DNA of 64,000 nucleotides from Amorphophallus konjac (taxonomy: Eukaryota; Streptophyta; Magnoliopsida; Alismatales; Araceae): NCBI GenBank assembly GCA_022559845.1, contig CM040128.1:224921643-224985642 (forward strand). Reading direction: 5' to 3'. Shown piece after piece: positions 1 through 11,601 of the stretch (its first letter is position 1; every line of letters begins with the position of its first letter). The translations under genes were made by a program, and so were the position numbers. Under the pieces are notes generated by a model. That model did not search any database and had not been told where the DNA came from. It saw nothing but the letters and a program-made list of their open reading frames with translations.

Positions 1-1275
1 CGCCTTTGACCGTGGGTACGACCCTGGCCTTCTTGGCCCGCTTTCTGGCCCTCGCAGGGCCTGAATCATACCCTCCACAGGGTCCTTACGCTTGGGTCCC
101 CGTGGTCCGGAGGATTCGCCTTGGGCCACTCCCTTGCCCTTATCTTTGGTTTGGGAGCAACCCGCGGGAGCAGTCGGTTCGTCGGCAGTCGAGTCATCTC
201 CAAGCTCAATAACCTCTGCGGCCTCCTTCAGAGGCTCCCGCCTGGTGTCTGCACAAGGAAGATGACGTGCTCAGGAAAAGAAAGATGACCCCCACATCCG
301 AAGGAGGATCTAAGTTGTGGCACCTGAGCCCGACGGATGCAGCCGCGTAAGAAGACACCACTCGATATTCTCCGGCGTCACCAGCTCTTCGGTGGACTGA
401 CGGTGCTTCAGCAAAATGGCAGCATACTCCTCCACATGAGGAGGGAACTCATCCTGTCTGGGAGGAATGTTAGGGTAGAAATTGGGGATTACCGGGCACC
501 TCCATGTTTCCTCCACTAAGCAAATCCCCACCCAGAAGAATTGGGTCTTCCACCCCTTATGCGGAGAATCCTTCGCCGCCAAAGAAATACAACTCCTATT
601 TCACCTCGCCTGGATGAAATAGAAGCCCTTCCCCGCCGAAGGATGCGCTTTCAACTCAAAGAAAAAGTGTAAGAGGTCCATGGAAGGAGGGACTCCGCAC
701 CGATGGCAGAGAATACGAAAAGTGGAAAGGAGGAGATAAGAGTTGGCTACCAACTGAATGGGCGCCAACCGAAAAAAATTGAGAAGCTGAAGGATGAAAG
801 GTTCAAAAGGAAGGCGAAATCCACCCTTCCATGATAGAAGAAACATACAGATGTGACCTGTACGAGAGTCCAAGCTCGTCTCGTATGGAGTGGCAGCGGC
901 AAAACTATACTTGTGGGGCAAGCGATACTGGTGCTCTAGCCTCCTCACATCCACCTCCCCCAGTTCGCTGCAGTGGGGGACCGGCGCCCTCGCCACCGGC
1001 TCGTCCTCCCCCTCCTCAACAACTGGGCGCTGGCCCGCCATGGAGTGAGAAGAAGACTCTGAGGGAAGACGGTCCCGAGACCTTGAAGATTTCGGGGGAG
1101 GAGGAAGCTGCTGGACGGCCTCCGCAGTTATCGCCGCCAACTCCTTGAATGCCGCCGCAAGCCTCTGCTCCTCCATCGTGTCCTCACGGCGCATCGAAGA
1201 GCCCCAAAAACGTGAACGAACGAGAGCCAAAACCCTAAGAAACGGAGGGAGTCTGGAATGACAACAAGCGCCCAA
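1..1275 (-). pseudogene. Antisense accessory ORF of a Tat/Retand-type Ty3/gypsy element (broken)
   Basis: Read on the minus strand from an ATG near 1275, this frame encodes a low-complexity N-terminal region (Pro/Ser/Glu-rich) followed by a domain with motifs such as FILQLLNFFRLAPIQLV and HFFFELK. These resemble the plant 'putative gypsy type transposon' (transposase_28, PF04195) domain. A TGA at 601-603 interrupts the frame; the same frame continues beyond it to a stop at 310-312. A plausible short intron (donor CAG|GTG at 324/323, acceptor TGCAG at 249) would bypass that stop and join an open stretch (250-1) rich in Lys/Glu/Pro that runs off the window. Known for the family: Tat/Retand elements carry an extra ORF in antisense between pol and the 3' LTR, which fits the + oriented LTR next to it. 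The domain assignment is from memory of its appearance, not a search. Function of this protein is unknown. Confidence 0.6.
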
Positions 1276-1502
1276 CGCCTATAAACCCACGCGGGAGGCG
1301 GCGCGTCGTTCCGACCTCCGAGGAAAGGGGGGCCTCTTCAGTTCAAATCCGTCAGGATCATCATTAACACGGGCACAGGTGACCACGACACGTGGCTTCC
1401 TAAACACTGCCAGATTTCCACCCACCTGAGCCACGCTGGTCTGAAACCCCAAACAGCTACTCGACCGAGCTTACTAAAGCTTGGGAGTAGGAGGGGGACA
1501 AG
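1276..1502. other. Tat element spacer between antisense ORF and 3' LTR, with polypurine tract
   Basis: No coding signal is visible. The stretch would hold the promoter of the antisense ORF, and near its right end a purine-rich run (about 1482-1499, GGGAGTAGGAGGGGGA) that suits the plus-strand polypurine tract of the Tat element. Confidence 0.45.
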
Positions 1503-2280
1503 TGGAGATGGGGATTTCTGTAGCCCAATTAAGAGCAGTCAAACTAGGCCCATCAGGACCGAACGAGGCTCAGCTCATCTGAGTGACAGCCCTCTAGGGC
1601 CCACTTCGACAGAAAAGTCCAATAAAGATTACTCGGGATCCCATCCTTCCTCGGCGGCCCTTAGGCTTGGAAGGCCCGAACGACAGAACGGAGGAAGACC
1701 CACGCCCGAGCCATCTCCCCACCGAGAAAAGGGCAGGCGCTACGCGCCCACTTCGATCTGACTGCATCCGAGCTATGCCCATCGCCCGGACAGGGCTGGC
1801 ACTTCTCGTGCTTAGATCAACTGACAAATGCTTATCCATGTAGCCGTTGACAGTCCTTTATGAGCAGGAGTTTAGCGGGATAAGGGTGCCACGATCTCCC
1901 AAGGTCATGAAGAGCCCACGATGAGGACGTAACGATCCCATGATGAGGACGTAACTCCTGCCTAAAACTCCTCAGCTTATGGGACTCTTCGGGGGAGCTA
2001 GCTATATAAACCAAGGACTCCCTCTGGCAGCTGGTAAGGAAGATACATGCCTAACACCCCCTGAGCAGGAACCACTTCACCATCTTGGTGTTGGGGAATC
2101 TCGCGTATCTCTTTCAACCTCCCTCAATACCTTCCACCATTGCTCTACTGACTTAAGCATCGGAGGATTTTCCCCAGGGAACCATGCCTGGGCCCCCTGA
2201 TTCGTTTCCCTTTCTCTGCAGTTCACTATCTGGTTATCATCCTCCCAGCTCAGCACTAGCGCGAGATCACGCCCCTTCAA
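1503..2280 (+). repeat. 3' LTR of a Tat-type Ty3/gypsy element, 3' truncated
   Basis: The segment follows a polypurine tract. It contains a TATA box (TATATAAA, 2003-2010) and, further on, ACTGACTTAAGCATCGGAGG (2147-2166), a phrase I recognise from the R/U5 region of many plant Tat LTRs. The start is uncertain: TGGAGATGG at 1503 or TGTAGCCC at 1519. Sequence typical of Gypsy-1's LTR starts at about 2281, so the Tat LTR appears cut there without a visible terminal CA and target duplication. Confidence 0.55.
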
Positions 2281-2697
2281 TGATGAAATGATTAATCACT
2301 TAAATTATGCCTGGTGATAGAGATATAAAATCCTACTGAACTCTCGCTCACCCAGTTTTCCAATCCTTTTCATGTAGCACGGATGAGGATTTCTAAATCG
2401 ATGGGGATGGGAACGAGTAAACATGGAGTGAGCCTTCTAGTGATCTTATGAGTCTTTGGTCTGGTTAATATCGAGTCATGTTGACTCAGGATCTATGTAA
2501 TTTTCTTTTCTTCTAAGTCATTGTAATAGTTAGAAAAGTCCACAATAAGTCGTTGTAATAAGTACATTTCATCTTTATTATCAATAAAGTTTAGTTGGTA
2601 AATATAATAATTATTTGGTCTCTTGTGGCAATGAATACTCTGGTTGACATGAATGATATAACTGCTGTGTTCCGACTTTCCCCATCGAGGTGTGACA
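2281..2697 (+). repeat. Gypsy-1 5' LTR, only the 3' end kept
   Basis: It ends in GTGTGACA at 2697, matching the CGTGACA ends of the other Tekay LTRs here, and is followed by the tRNA primer site. The conserved block TCCTACTGAACTCTCGCTCA at 2331-2350 aligns with Gypsy-2 (32381) and Gypsy-4 (56792). Upstream LTR sequence is missing; compare with the long 3' LTR starting at 27863. Confidence 0.75.
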
Positions 2698-2704
2698 ATT
2701 CTTG

Positions 2705-2717
2705 TGGTATCAGAGCC
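2705..2717 (+). promoter_or_regulatory. Gypsy-1 primer binding site (tRNA-iMet)
   Basis: TGGTATCAGAGCC, complementary to the 3' end of plant initiator tRNA-Met, lies 7 bases after the LTR end. It primes minus-strand cDNA synthesis. Confidence 0.9.
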
Positions 2718-2898
2718 TAGGTTTCTTTAGCCCTAGGTTACTAGAAGTGTCATAGAACCTATGACATTAGTAAAGTCTGAAATCTGACCTAGTGAGATGG
2801 GGTAGAGACTCGGGTTAAGTTAATTAACCAACTCTAAAAAAATAGATCCGGTAGAACATTCTTAATTAATTCTCTTTTCGTTGTAGGAATTTCTCGTG

Positions 2899-5391
2899 AT
2901 GGCAGCGAAACGAGCACAGTGGCGAGACATGCAACGCACGGTTTAGGGCCTGACCCAGGCTTTGCAGCAGGTGGTGTAAGGAGGCACGCATCAGGGAGCC
3001 GGTGATCTTCATCGAAACTTTTGTGGCTTGAATCCCCGTCGTTTTGGCGGCACAATAGACCCCGATGTGGCAGAGGAATGGTTGAAGGAGATGGAGCGTA
3101 TCTTCCGAGTGATGCAGTGTAGTGACCAGGACCGAGTCCTTTTGGCAACCTTCCAGCTGTAGAATGATGCACGTGCTTGGTGGGAAGCCGTGGAAGCCAC
3201 GTTCGGCAATAGGCGTGCAACATGGGATGAGTTCAAGGAGTGTTTTAACGACAAATATTTTTCAGATCGTGTCTAGGAAAAGAAGGCGGTGGAGTTCGCT
3301 TCGTTGAAATAGAGGTACTTATCAGTTGCTGAGTACGAGGCGCAGTTTGCTAGGTTATCTCGCTATGCGTCGCATTTAGTGTCTACTGAAAAGATGAAGG
3401 CCAAGAGATTTTTGAATGGATTGAAGCTTCAATACATTAACCAATTGGCACCTTTGGAGATCCATGTTTATGCTAAGATTGTGCGAAAGGCCCAAGTTCT
3501 AGAAGACACTATGGAGATGACGGACCGGATAAGAGGTCGAGACAAGAAGAGGGAGCCAGCTATTAGCTCCGGGTATTCTAAACCCACCAATGACAAGAAC
3601 AGGCACAATGGCGGGCCGAGTTTTTCAAAGGACAAGAAATTGAAGGAAGGTGATAAGAAGGCTGGATCGACTGCTCCATCTAAAGCAGTCTGCAGGTATT
3701 GTGACCGCCCGGACCACAAGATGGAAGAGTGTTGGCGCAAGCTGGGCGCTTGTTTGAGATGTGGTAGTATAGACCATCGAATTCCTGAGTGTCCCCTTAT
3801 TAATGAGCAGGCAACATCTGACAAGCCGCAGGGAAGTCAAAGGTGGCAAGGCAAGCTCCAAGCCCTCCAAGAAGTAGAGACCGAAGCCGAGGCTACCGAG
3901 GAAGGAGGTATTGTCGAAGGTACCCTTACTATTCTTTCTAAACTAGCATTTATACTTTTCGACACTAGAGCCACTCATTCATTTATATCTCAGAAATTTG
4001 CTAAGACTTTATTCTTGAAGCCGGTATTATTGGATTCTCATCTTATGATATCAACCCCTATTGGTTCGGGGTCAGAGATTAAATATTATTATCCTTCTAG
4101 CGAAGTCTTGATTAATGCTTGTAACTTATCGGCTGATTTAGTATGCATGAAGATGAGAGATTATGATGTGATCCTAGGAACAGATTGGTTGGCTAGACAT
4201 GGAGCTAGTGTTCATTGTAAATCAAGAGTAGTATCCTTTCCAGGATGCCCTGAACTTTTCTTTTCTGGCTCTAGGCAATCTAGATCCGTGCCACTTATTT
4301 CGGCACTCCAAGCGAACAAGTTGTTAAGAAGAGGATGTTAGGCATTCTTGGCTTTCGTCTCTTTGACCAATAAGAAGGAAGTGGAGTTGAAGGACATCTT
4401 GGTTGTTCCAGATTTTACGGATGTGTTCCCTGAGGAATTGCCAGGTCTTCCCCCTGAGAGAGAGGTGATTTTCTCTATTGATCTAATTCCTGGCGCTTCG
4501 CCTATTTCTAAAGCTCTGTATCGTATGTCCCCTGCTGAGTTAAGAGAATTGAAGGAGCAATTACTGGAATTACTAGAAAAAGGGTTTATTCACCCGAGTA
4601 CTTCCCCATGGGGTGCCCCTATGCTTTTTGTAAGAAAGAAGGATGGTTCGTTGAGGCTATGTATTGATTATCGCCAGTTGAACCAGCTTACTGTTAAGAG
4701 CAAGTACCCATTACCGAGAATTGATGAATTGTTTGATCAACTATCTGGAGCCTAATATTTCTAGAAAATCGATCTTAGATCGGGGTATCACCAGTTAAGA
4801 ATCAAGGATGGGGATATTTATAAAACGGCATTTTGTAGCAGGTATGGGCATTTTGAATTTGTTGTAATGCCGTTTGGACTAACAAATGCTCCTGCAACTT
4901 TTATGCAGCTAATGAACAGTGTGTTCCGACCCTATTTAGATCAATAGGTTGTGGTATTTATTGATGATATTCTTATATACTCCAAGAGTAAGGAGGAGCA
5001 TGAGGAGCACTTGAAGATGGCGTTGCAGATACTAAGGGATCAACAATTATATGCCAAGTTCAGTAAGTGTGAGTTTTGGCTACAAGAAGTATCTTTTCTG
5101 GGGCATATTATTTCCAAAGATGGAATTTCAGTTGACCCTTCTAAGATAGAGGCGGTACGTAAATGGGAGAGGCCAATAAATACAACAGAGATCAAGAGTT
5201 TCTTAGGCCTAGCAGATTACTATCGAAGGTTCATTAAGGATTTCTCCAAGATTGCAGTACCCTTGACTAGATTAACTCGAAAGGAGAATCGATTCGAGTG
5301 GTCAGAAGAGTGTGAGAAAAGTTTTCAAATTTTCAAGGAGTGTTTGACCACTACCCCAGTGTTGGCCTTGCCATCTGGAGAAGGAGGTTTT
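2899..5391 (+). pseudogene. Gypsy-1 gag-pol, part 1 (Gag, protease, RT to start of RNase H)
   Basis: The ATG at 2899 opens a frame kept in register for 2.5 kb but broken by stops at 2944, 2977, 3160, 3274, 3310, 4339, 4753, 4762 and 4945. A Retrotrans_gag-like region (about 3060-3480) is followed by two CCHC zinc knuckles (CRYCDRPDHKMEEC at about 3691 and CLRCGSIDHRIPEC at about 3751) that bind RNA. The aspartic protease follows, but its DTGA site reads DTRA (about 3961-3972), so it should be inactive. RT shows [20 protein letters not shown] and the catalytic FIDDILIYS (about 4957). The frame stops where Copia-1 inserted, within the start of RNase H, and resumes at 15274. Most stops replace codons that are Gln in the related elements. 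Confidence 0.9.
5387..5391 (+). repeat. Target site duplication of Copia-1 (left copy)
   Basis: GTTTT at 5387-5391 equals GTTTT at 15274-15278, directly outside the TG...CA ends of Copia-1. Dropping one copy with the element restores the RNase H reading frame of Gypsy-1. Confidence 0.9.
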
Positions 5392-7106
5392 TGTTGGCCC
5401 GATTAGGAAAGCAATCGAGAGGGGGGTGAATTGATTGCACCCCCTTTTTGACAAACTTATAATATAACTGAAGAGATGACAAGAAATATCTAGATATAAT
5501 GAATATCAACCATGCTCTCACAACTCTCCAGCACTTTTGATGAACCACTCGGTTGAAAATTAAGCAGTGGACAATATATATAAATGAGCGCTCACTTCAC
5601 AGCATCACATTCGTAATAGAGACGGATAAGATAGAACAACAAACTCACAAGAAGCAAACCACAATGCAAGGATTTTTAGGTGGTTCGGACGCACCAAGTG
5701 CCGTCCTACGTCCACCCCTCTTAACTCGAGAGGATTCCACTATGAATGCTGCACGACGGCAGCAAGCAACCACACACACGGGCTCGACGGCCCAACCCAC
5801 GTGGGTTCTCGTACGACGACGAGAAACCACACACACATGGAGACTAAGCTCCAAGTTCGTCTATGAAAGAAGGATATAAGAAAATACAATGCCCAGTTCA
5901 AAGGATAATCACTATGCTCAACGTGAAATGAGAAAGACAATGTAGCAAAATCTTCCCCCTAATCCTTAACCAATCTCGGAGATAAAAGAAAGGTGCACTG
6001 GAATGGATAAATCGCGGAGAGGAGAGACAGCCGGTTGTTGAAAGATGAACGTCCAAGCTTGAAGACGATGGAGTGTAGCGGTAGCCACCACCGGATCTGA
6101 GCTTGGGGTTTGGGATGGAGCTTCTGTAGCATCGTCTTCCTCCTCTAGATGGTGTGCATCCCTCTGTTCTTCTCCTGCAAGAAAAATGATCGTGTTTGCC
6201 CCTTTGTATATCCCTTGTAAAGATCGCAAGGATATATATAGCAGCATATATATGAACAAATGACCACTATGGCCCTTTTCAAAATCCTCTCAGAATAACC
6301 CTTAGACATGTATAGAAACCCTAAGGGTAAGGGTGTAAGAGAGCAAAGTATCGGATCTTAAAATGGGCATTTCGAAGTCAATCCGAAAAACACGATCTGG
6401 AAAGCCCAGAAGAAGTGTCGACTCTTGGAGTCGACACTCTTTTTAAGGCGCACTGCCAACACACAGAAAAACCAATACATAGGCTAAGGTCTATGCGTAT
6501 TATCCCATGGTCGATGCATATGAAAAGGCAGGGTCGGTGCAAGTTCTTTGAGCCCTATAGACAAAGTCGGTGCAAGTTCTTTGAAGCCTATAGATGAGGT
6601 CGGTGCACCTTATATCAAACTAGAGGTTGGGTCGGTGCATGTTATGAAGGTCAGTGCACATTTGTAAAACAACAAAGAAGGGTCGGTGCATATTGTGAAG
6701 AAGATATGGACAAGGTCGGTGCAAAGTCAGGTAGGTGCACTTTTATCAAGCATAAAGATGAGTCAGTGCAAATTCAGGGTTGGTGCATGTATTGAGAAGG
6801 TGAGTGCAAGTTTGGCGAGAAAATCAACTACCTGGGGTCGACCCTTGCGCATGGACTTAGCAAAAATGAAATATGCAATGAATTAAACCCAGTGAGCTCA
6901 ATACATGAATCAACTCTGTTAAGCCCATAAAAGAGAACATTAATGTCCATTATCATGAAATTTCTAGCATTCTAGCTTCATAGTCATTCAGATAACTTAT
7001 CAACATCACTTACATTCATCAAAGAAACTTCAATGCAAATCACATAGAATGGACCAAAATGACTTCATCACACATTTTCTTCGTCAAAACAACCTGGGGC
7101 ACAACA
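5392..7106 (-). repeat. Copia-1 3' LTR (left copy)
   Basis: Starts TGTTGGCCC and ends GGGCACAACA; 1715 bp. A TATA-like run (minus strand) lies at about 6230-6252. A GGTCGGTGCA array (6530-6813) lies upstream of it in the minus-strand sense. It lacks 46 bases present in the other LTR. Confidence 0.88.
6530..6813 (-). repeat. GGTCGGTGCA module array in Copia-1 3' LTR
   Basis: About 11 copies of GGTCGGTGCA or one-base variants are spaced 15-35 bases apart (for example near 6532, 6600, 6632, 6683, 6714). The spacers differ, so the word, not a long unit, is what repeats. Just outside it, GTCGACTCTTGGAGTCGAC (6418-6436) forms a perfect short palindrome. Confidence 0.8.
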
Positions 7107-7122
7107 ATGTCCCCCCTTTTGA
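7107..7122 (-). promoter_or_regulatory. Copia-1 polypurine tract
   Basis: On the minus strand AAAAGGGGGGACAT directly precedes the 3' LTR; this is the usual place for plus-strand priming. Confidence 0.8.
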
Positions 7123-8625
7123 CGAAGATAAAACCAAGGATGGATTTGCATGAATAAAACAATATAGATATTTCCTATTCTCCAAACAAGTTCAGATTGA
7201 GTTTCAATTTCATACTCCATGCCAGAAAGATTTCAGCATCATCATGTAACATTTATTACTCCCCCTTTTTGTCAGAGTCAAATAGGGGATTATGAAGAAC
7301 ATGAGAGCAGAGGCGCATATACACAGTTAACTTAATGAAATGCAGATGAAAAGCAGTGAATGAACATTCAAGCACATAGGCATTCATTAGTCTATATAGC
7401 ATCAAGCATGCTCTATATGAACTGGTTAATAATAATGTTATCGACTGAGAGCATGAGTTGCATGAGCAATATTAAAAGGGTAGTGCTTACAAAAAGTGGT
7501 ACTGCATTACCCATGAAATATGACTGATTCAAAAGGTACATTTACACAATCACTCCCTAGTTATATATGTGAAGGATGAGCAATGAAATCTAAATAATAT
7601 AGATTTCCAGATTTTCTAAGGAACACAAGTAAGAACTTTTCCTCCCTACACTTCCATACACCGTGCTCGACTTTTGGTAGCTTTCCACAACCCCATATTT
7701 ATAATTTTTTTAATTTTAAATGACAAGATGACTAACCTTTTGACACAAGTCATGCCCTTTATTTCAGGGGCATTTCCCGGTTACTCAGTATCGTCACTTA
7801 TGAGAATGTGGGTGAGACACTTTTCCATACAAGTTTCCTCCTTTATTTCAGGGGGGATTCCCGACTACTCAGTGTCAAATCACACTTATTGAATTTTGCC
7901 CAGGCTGACAGCTTTTTCCTTACAAGACACGTGTTTTCTATGTAGGGGTTCAAGAGCCCTCAAGTGTGTTGAGTGGAATAGGTGAAATCCTTATTAGATA
8001 TAATCATTTAACTCAAAAGTGCAATTAGTGTGAGAGATTGCATAGAATGTAAGAGATGAATTAGTCTATTCATTGTGATGTCTCCCTCTAAGTGTATGCA
8101 CAGTTATAAAAAGGACCTCCCCCTTAATGTATGCCATGTAACAAACATATCTAAATCAAAGCAATTTTATTTAGCAAGGGAGTCTGGTCATAAAAGGAAT
8201 CAAAAACTGTAAGGTGTACGGTATATACATTCAAGCATGTATCAAAATGGAATCCTCAAACATGTTGATTACCGGTACGAGGCTGAGAACGTAGGTCAAA
8301 AGACCACCCTCACACATGGAGAAAGCTTCCTATTGGACATAATCCAACCTTTAGCAATCAACATTTGATATACCAGATAATCATGGCATTTAAGCACACA
8401 AGTATGAAGTATATGCATTTATGTACAAGCGGATGCAAAAAGAATAAGAGTATGAATGAAAGTTAAATTGTTATTCATTGTGATATGCACAAAAAGAAAA
8501 GAGTGAAATGTAAATGTCATGGAAAATCTCCTTATGTGCAAACAGTAAAGTAGTATGTACAATTCCTTTATGAAAATTTTAAAAGTGTATATACATGACA
8601 ATTCAAAAAGATTTAACTATCTAAT
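7123..8625 (-). other. Copia-1 pol-to-LTR non-coding region with extra polypurine tracts
   Basis: There is no credible coding frame. Extra PPT-like runs appear on the minus strand at about 7259-7272 (AAAAAGGGGGAG) and 8116-8126 (TTAAGGGGGAG). Multiple PPT copies upstream of the 3' LTR are a described Sirevirus trait. Two related units of about 84 bases, sharing TTTATTTCAGGGG, lie at about 7727-7890. No envelope-like gene is visible. Confidence 0.65.
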
Positions 8626-11573
8626 CTGCACACTCCTAATTCTCTCCTAAGAAAGTAAAACTGATCAGAGTTCAAAGGTTTTGTAAAAATATCTGCAAGT
8701 TGGTGTTTTGTATCAACAAAATTTTACTCAAAATCACCTTTATTGATATGATCTCTAATGAAGTGATGTCTAACCTCAATGTGTTTTGTGCGAGAATGTT
8801 GGACAGAATTTTTGGACAGATTTATTACAGAAGTGTTATCACACATGATGGGAGTGTTTTTTAAACAAAAACCAAAATCTAACAACTGATGTTAGATACA
8901 GAGTACTTGAGCCGCACAACTATCTGCAGCCACATACTCAGCTTCAGTAGTTGATAAAGCCACACAATGTTGTTTCTTTGAGGCCCATGAAACTATGCAG
9001 CCCCCTAGAAACTGACAGTGACCGCTTGTGCTCTTACGATCCATTTTTCACCCAGCATAATCAGAATCAGTGTAAGCATGTAAATCAAAAGAATTATTCT
9101 TAGGATACCACAAACCAAGATTAAGTGAACCATTCAAATACCTAAAAATTCTTTTCACGGCTGACAAATGAGATTCCTTGGGACAAGATTGATATCTTGC
9201 ATAGAGACACACACTGAAATGTATGTCAGGCCTACTAGCAGTAAGATACAATAGAGAACCAATCATACCCCTAAAAAGTTTCTGATCAACCTTGTTACCT
9301 TTCTCTTCTTCCAATTTCAGTGAGGTGGACATTGGTGTATCAAACGGTTTGGCAGTCTCCAATTGAAATTTCTTCATGATCTCTTGTGTGCACTTCTTCT
9401 GGTTGATAGAGATACCATCGTCTAGCTGCTTTATTTGAAGTCCCAAGAAAAAGTTCAAGTCACCCTTCAAGCTCATCTCGAACTCTCCCTTGTTTGAAGC
9501 CATTATCTATCAAAAAAGAACTTAAACGGTCATACCATGCCTAGGGAGCTTGTTTTAACCCATACAGTGCCTTGTCCAATTTGTAGACGTGGTCCAGAAA
9601 TTTTTCATCTTCGAAGCCCGGCGGTTGCTCCACGTATACTTCTTCCTTAATAACTCTATTGAGGAAGGCACTTTTCACGTCCATTTGGAAAAGTTTGATG
9701 TTCCTGTGACAAGCATAAGCAAGAAGTATTCTTACTACTTCCAATCTAGCCACAGGGGCGAAAGATTCATCAAAATCAATGCCAAATTCTTGAGTGTATC
9801 CCTTAGCTACAAGTCTAGCCTTATTCCTCACAACCACTCCGTCTTCACTAAGTTTGTTTCGAAAAACCCACTTACTTTTGATTATGGGTTGATCATCAGG
9901 GTGGGGCACGAGGAACCACACCCGATTCCTTTGGAATTTGTGCAGTTCTTCTTGCATGGCAAGAACCCAAGAATTGTCATTAAGTGCATCATCTAAAGAT
10001 TTAGGCTCGATGCTGGAAAGTAAAGCTAAATTATCATGAATTTCAACTTCCCTGAATGAAGCCCGTGTTCGCACTCTATCATCCACACCGCTGATTACAC
10101 TATCCAATGGATGATCCTTATGCATAGTCCATTGGTGTGGAAGAGTCGGATGCACCTGTTCCTCTTGTTGCTCTTGCTCCTTTTCCTTTTCTTGATCTTC
10201 TGCCTCACCTTGTTTGCTAGAATCTCCTTTCTCACCTTCACTCTCACCTGTAACAAGAAAATGATCATCATCATTTGATTTTCTCAAGGTAAATGCAACA
10301 ACTACTACATGTGGACTCTCCTCGACAACAAGAGTTCTAGAATTATAAACATGGTAAGCTCTAGATGTTAGAGAATACCCGAGGAAAATCCCTTTATCAC
10401 TCTTAGCATCAAATTTCTCCATGTTATATTTACCATTGTTCAAGATGTAACAAATAGATCCAAATGGTTTAAAATAAGATATGTTGGGTTTTTTACCTTT
10501 GTACAACTCGTAAGGAGTTTTCTTAAGGATCGGTCTTACCATTGCCCGATTGGTAATGTAGCAAAAATGATTCACTGCCTCTGCCCATAAATATCGTGTA
10601 AGACTATTTTCCGCTAGCATGCTACGTGCCATCTCCACGAGCGTTCTATTCTTCCTTTCAACCACTCCGTTTTGTTGCGGGGTCCTGGGTGCTAAAAATT
10701 GATGTTCATACCCCTACTTCTTGCAGAATTCATCAAATTCAGAATCTTTTTTTAAATTTTCTTATGTGGTCACTTTGGATTTTTTGAATTGAATAACCTT
10801 TTTCATTTTGAACCCTTGTACAAAAATCAACAAATTCTTTGTATGCATCACTCTTGTTGGCCAAAAAATAGAACCCATGCATATCTAGAGAAATCATCGA
10901 CTATCACAAAACCATAAAGTTTCCCTCCAAGACTGTGTGTCCTGGTGAGACCAAACAAGTCCAAGTGCAACAATTGAAGGGGTTTTTCAGTAGAAATGAT
11001 GTTTTTGCATTTAAATGAGGTTGTGGTTTGTTTTCCTTTATTACATGCTTCACAGACTTTTGAAGTTTCAAAATTCAAACAAGTAAGACTTCTAACTAAA
11101 TCATTTCGATTCAACTTCTTAATTACATTGAAACTGGCATGCCCAAGACGGTGATGCCACAACCAAATATCTTCATTTTTATTAGCAACTAAGCACAAAT
11201 TTTCAGATGCAATTTCATTGAAATCAACTTGATAAGTGTTGTTACTTCTCACTCCTATGAATTTGACTTCATGAGATTTTGCATCAACAATGGTGCAGTG
11301 AGAAGACTCAAAAATAACCTTGTGACCTTTATCACAAAGTTGACCAATACTGAGCATATTATGATTTAGACCTCTAACAAGCAAGACATCTTTAATGCAA
11401 TGGTTGAGGTCCTTACCAATTCTCCCAATGCCAATGATCTTACCTCTATCCTGTCTACCAAAAATTACCGTTCCTCCAGCTTTCTCTGCTAGGTCTGCAA
11501 AAAGGTATTTATTTCCCATCATGTGCCTGGAGCATCCACTGTCCAGGTACCATTTATTTTTCATTGCTTTCAT
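8626..11573 (-). pseudogene. Copia-1 pol (protease, integrase, RT, RNase H), broken
   Basis: The frame starts in the protease with [11 protein letters not shown] (DSG catalytic site). The GAG-pre-integrase zinc site LWHHRLGHAS...CEACNKGKQ and the integrase core follow. The integrase is frame-broken at about 10670-10850, where the usual SDHGGEF is corrupted. RT begins with the WVFRNKL...[10 protein letters not shown] segment and ends in [10 protein letters not shown] at a TAG (9541-9543). After a short Tyr/Asp-rich stretch the sequence jumps to GEFEMSLKGDL. The part holding the catalytic YVDD box (about 50 residues compared with Copia-2) is missing. The RNase H part (from 9503) carries stops, one at 9048-9050, and reaches the ADIFTKPL motif near 8660. 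It cannot make an active polyprotein. Confidence 0.88.
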
Positions 11574-11601
11574 ACAGACCTACAAGAACAAACATCAAAT
11601 C

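Noticed and set aside
6..212. 68-residue + strand frame at the window start
   Set aside because: Opposite the minus-strand accessory gene, whose frame there is also open and composition-consistent.
6530..6813. Possible CRISPR-like array (GGTCGGTGCA with variable spacers)
   Set aside because: The repeat is only 10 bases with irregular spacing, inside a plant LTR; no cas genes and wrong kind of genome.
9589..9996. 135-residue + strand frame opposite Copia-1 RT
   Set aside because: Shadow of the minus-strand RT coding sequence.
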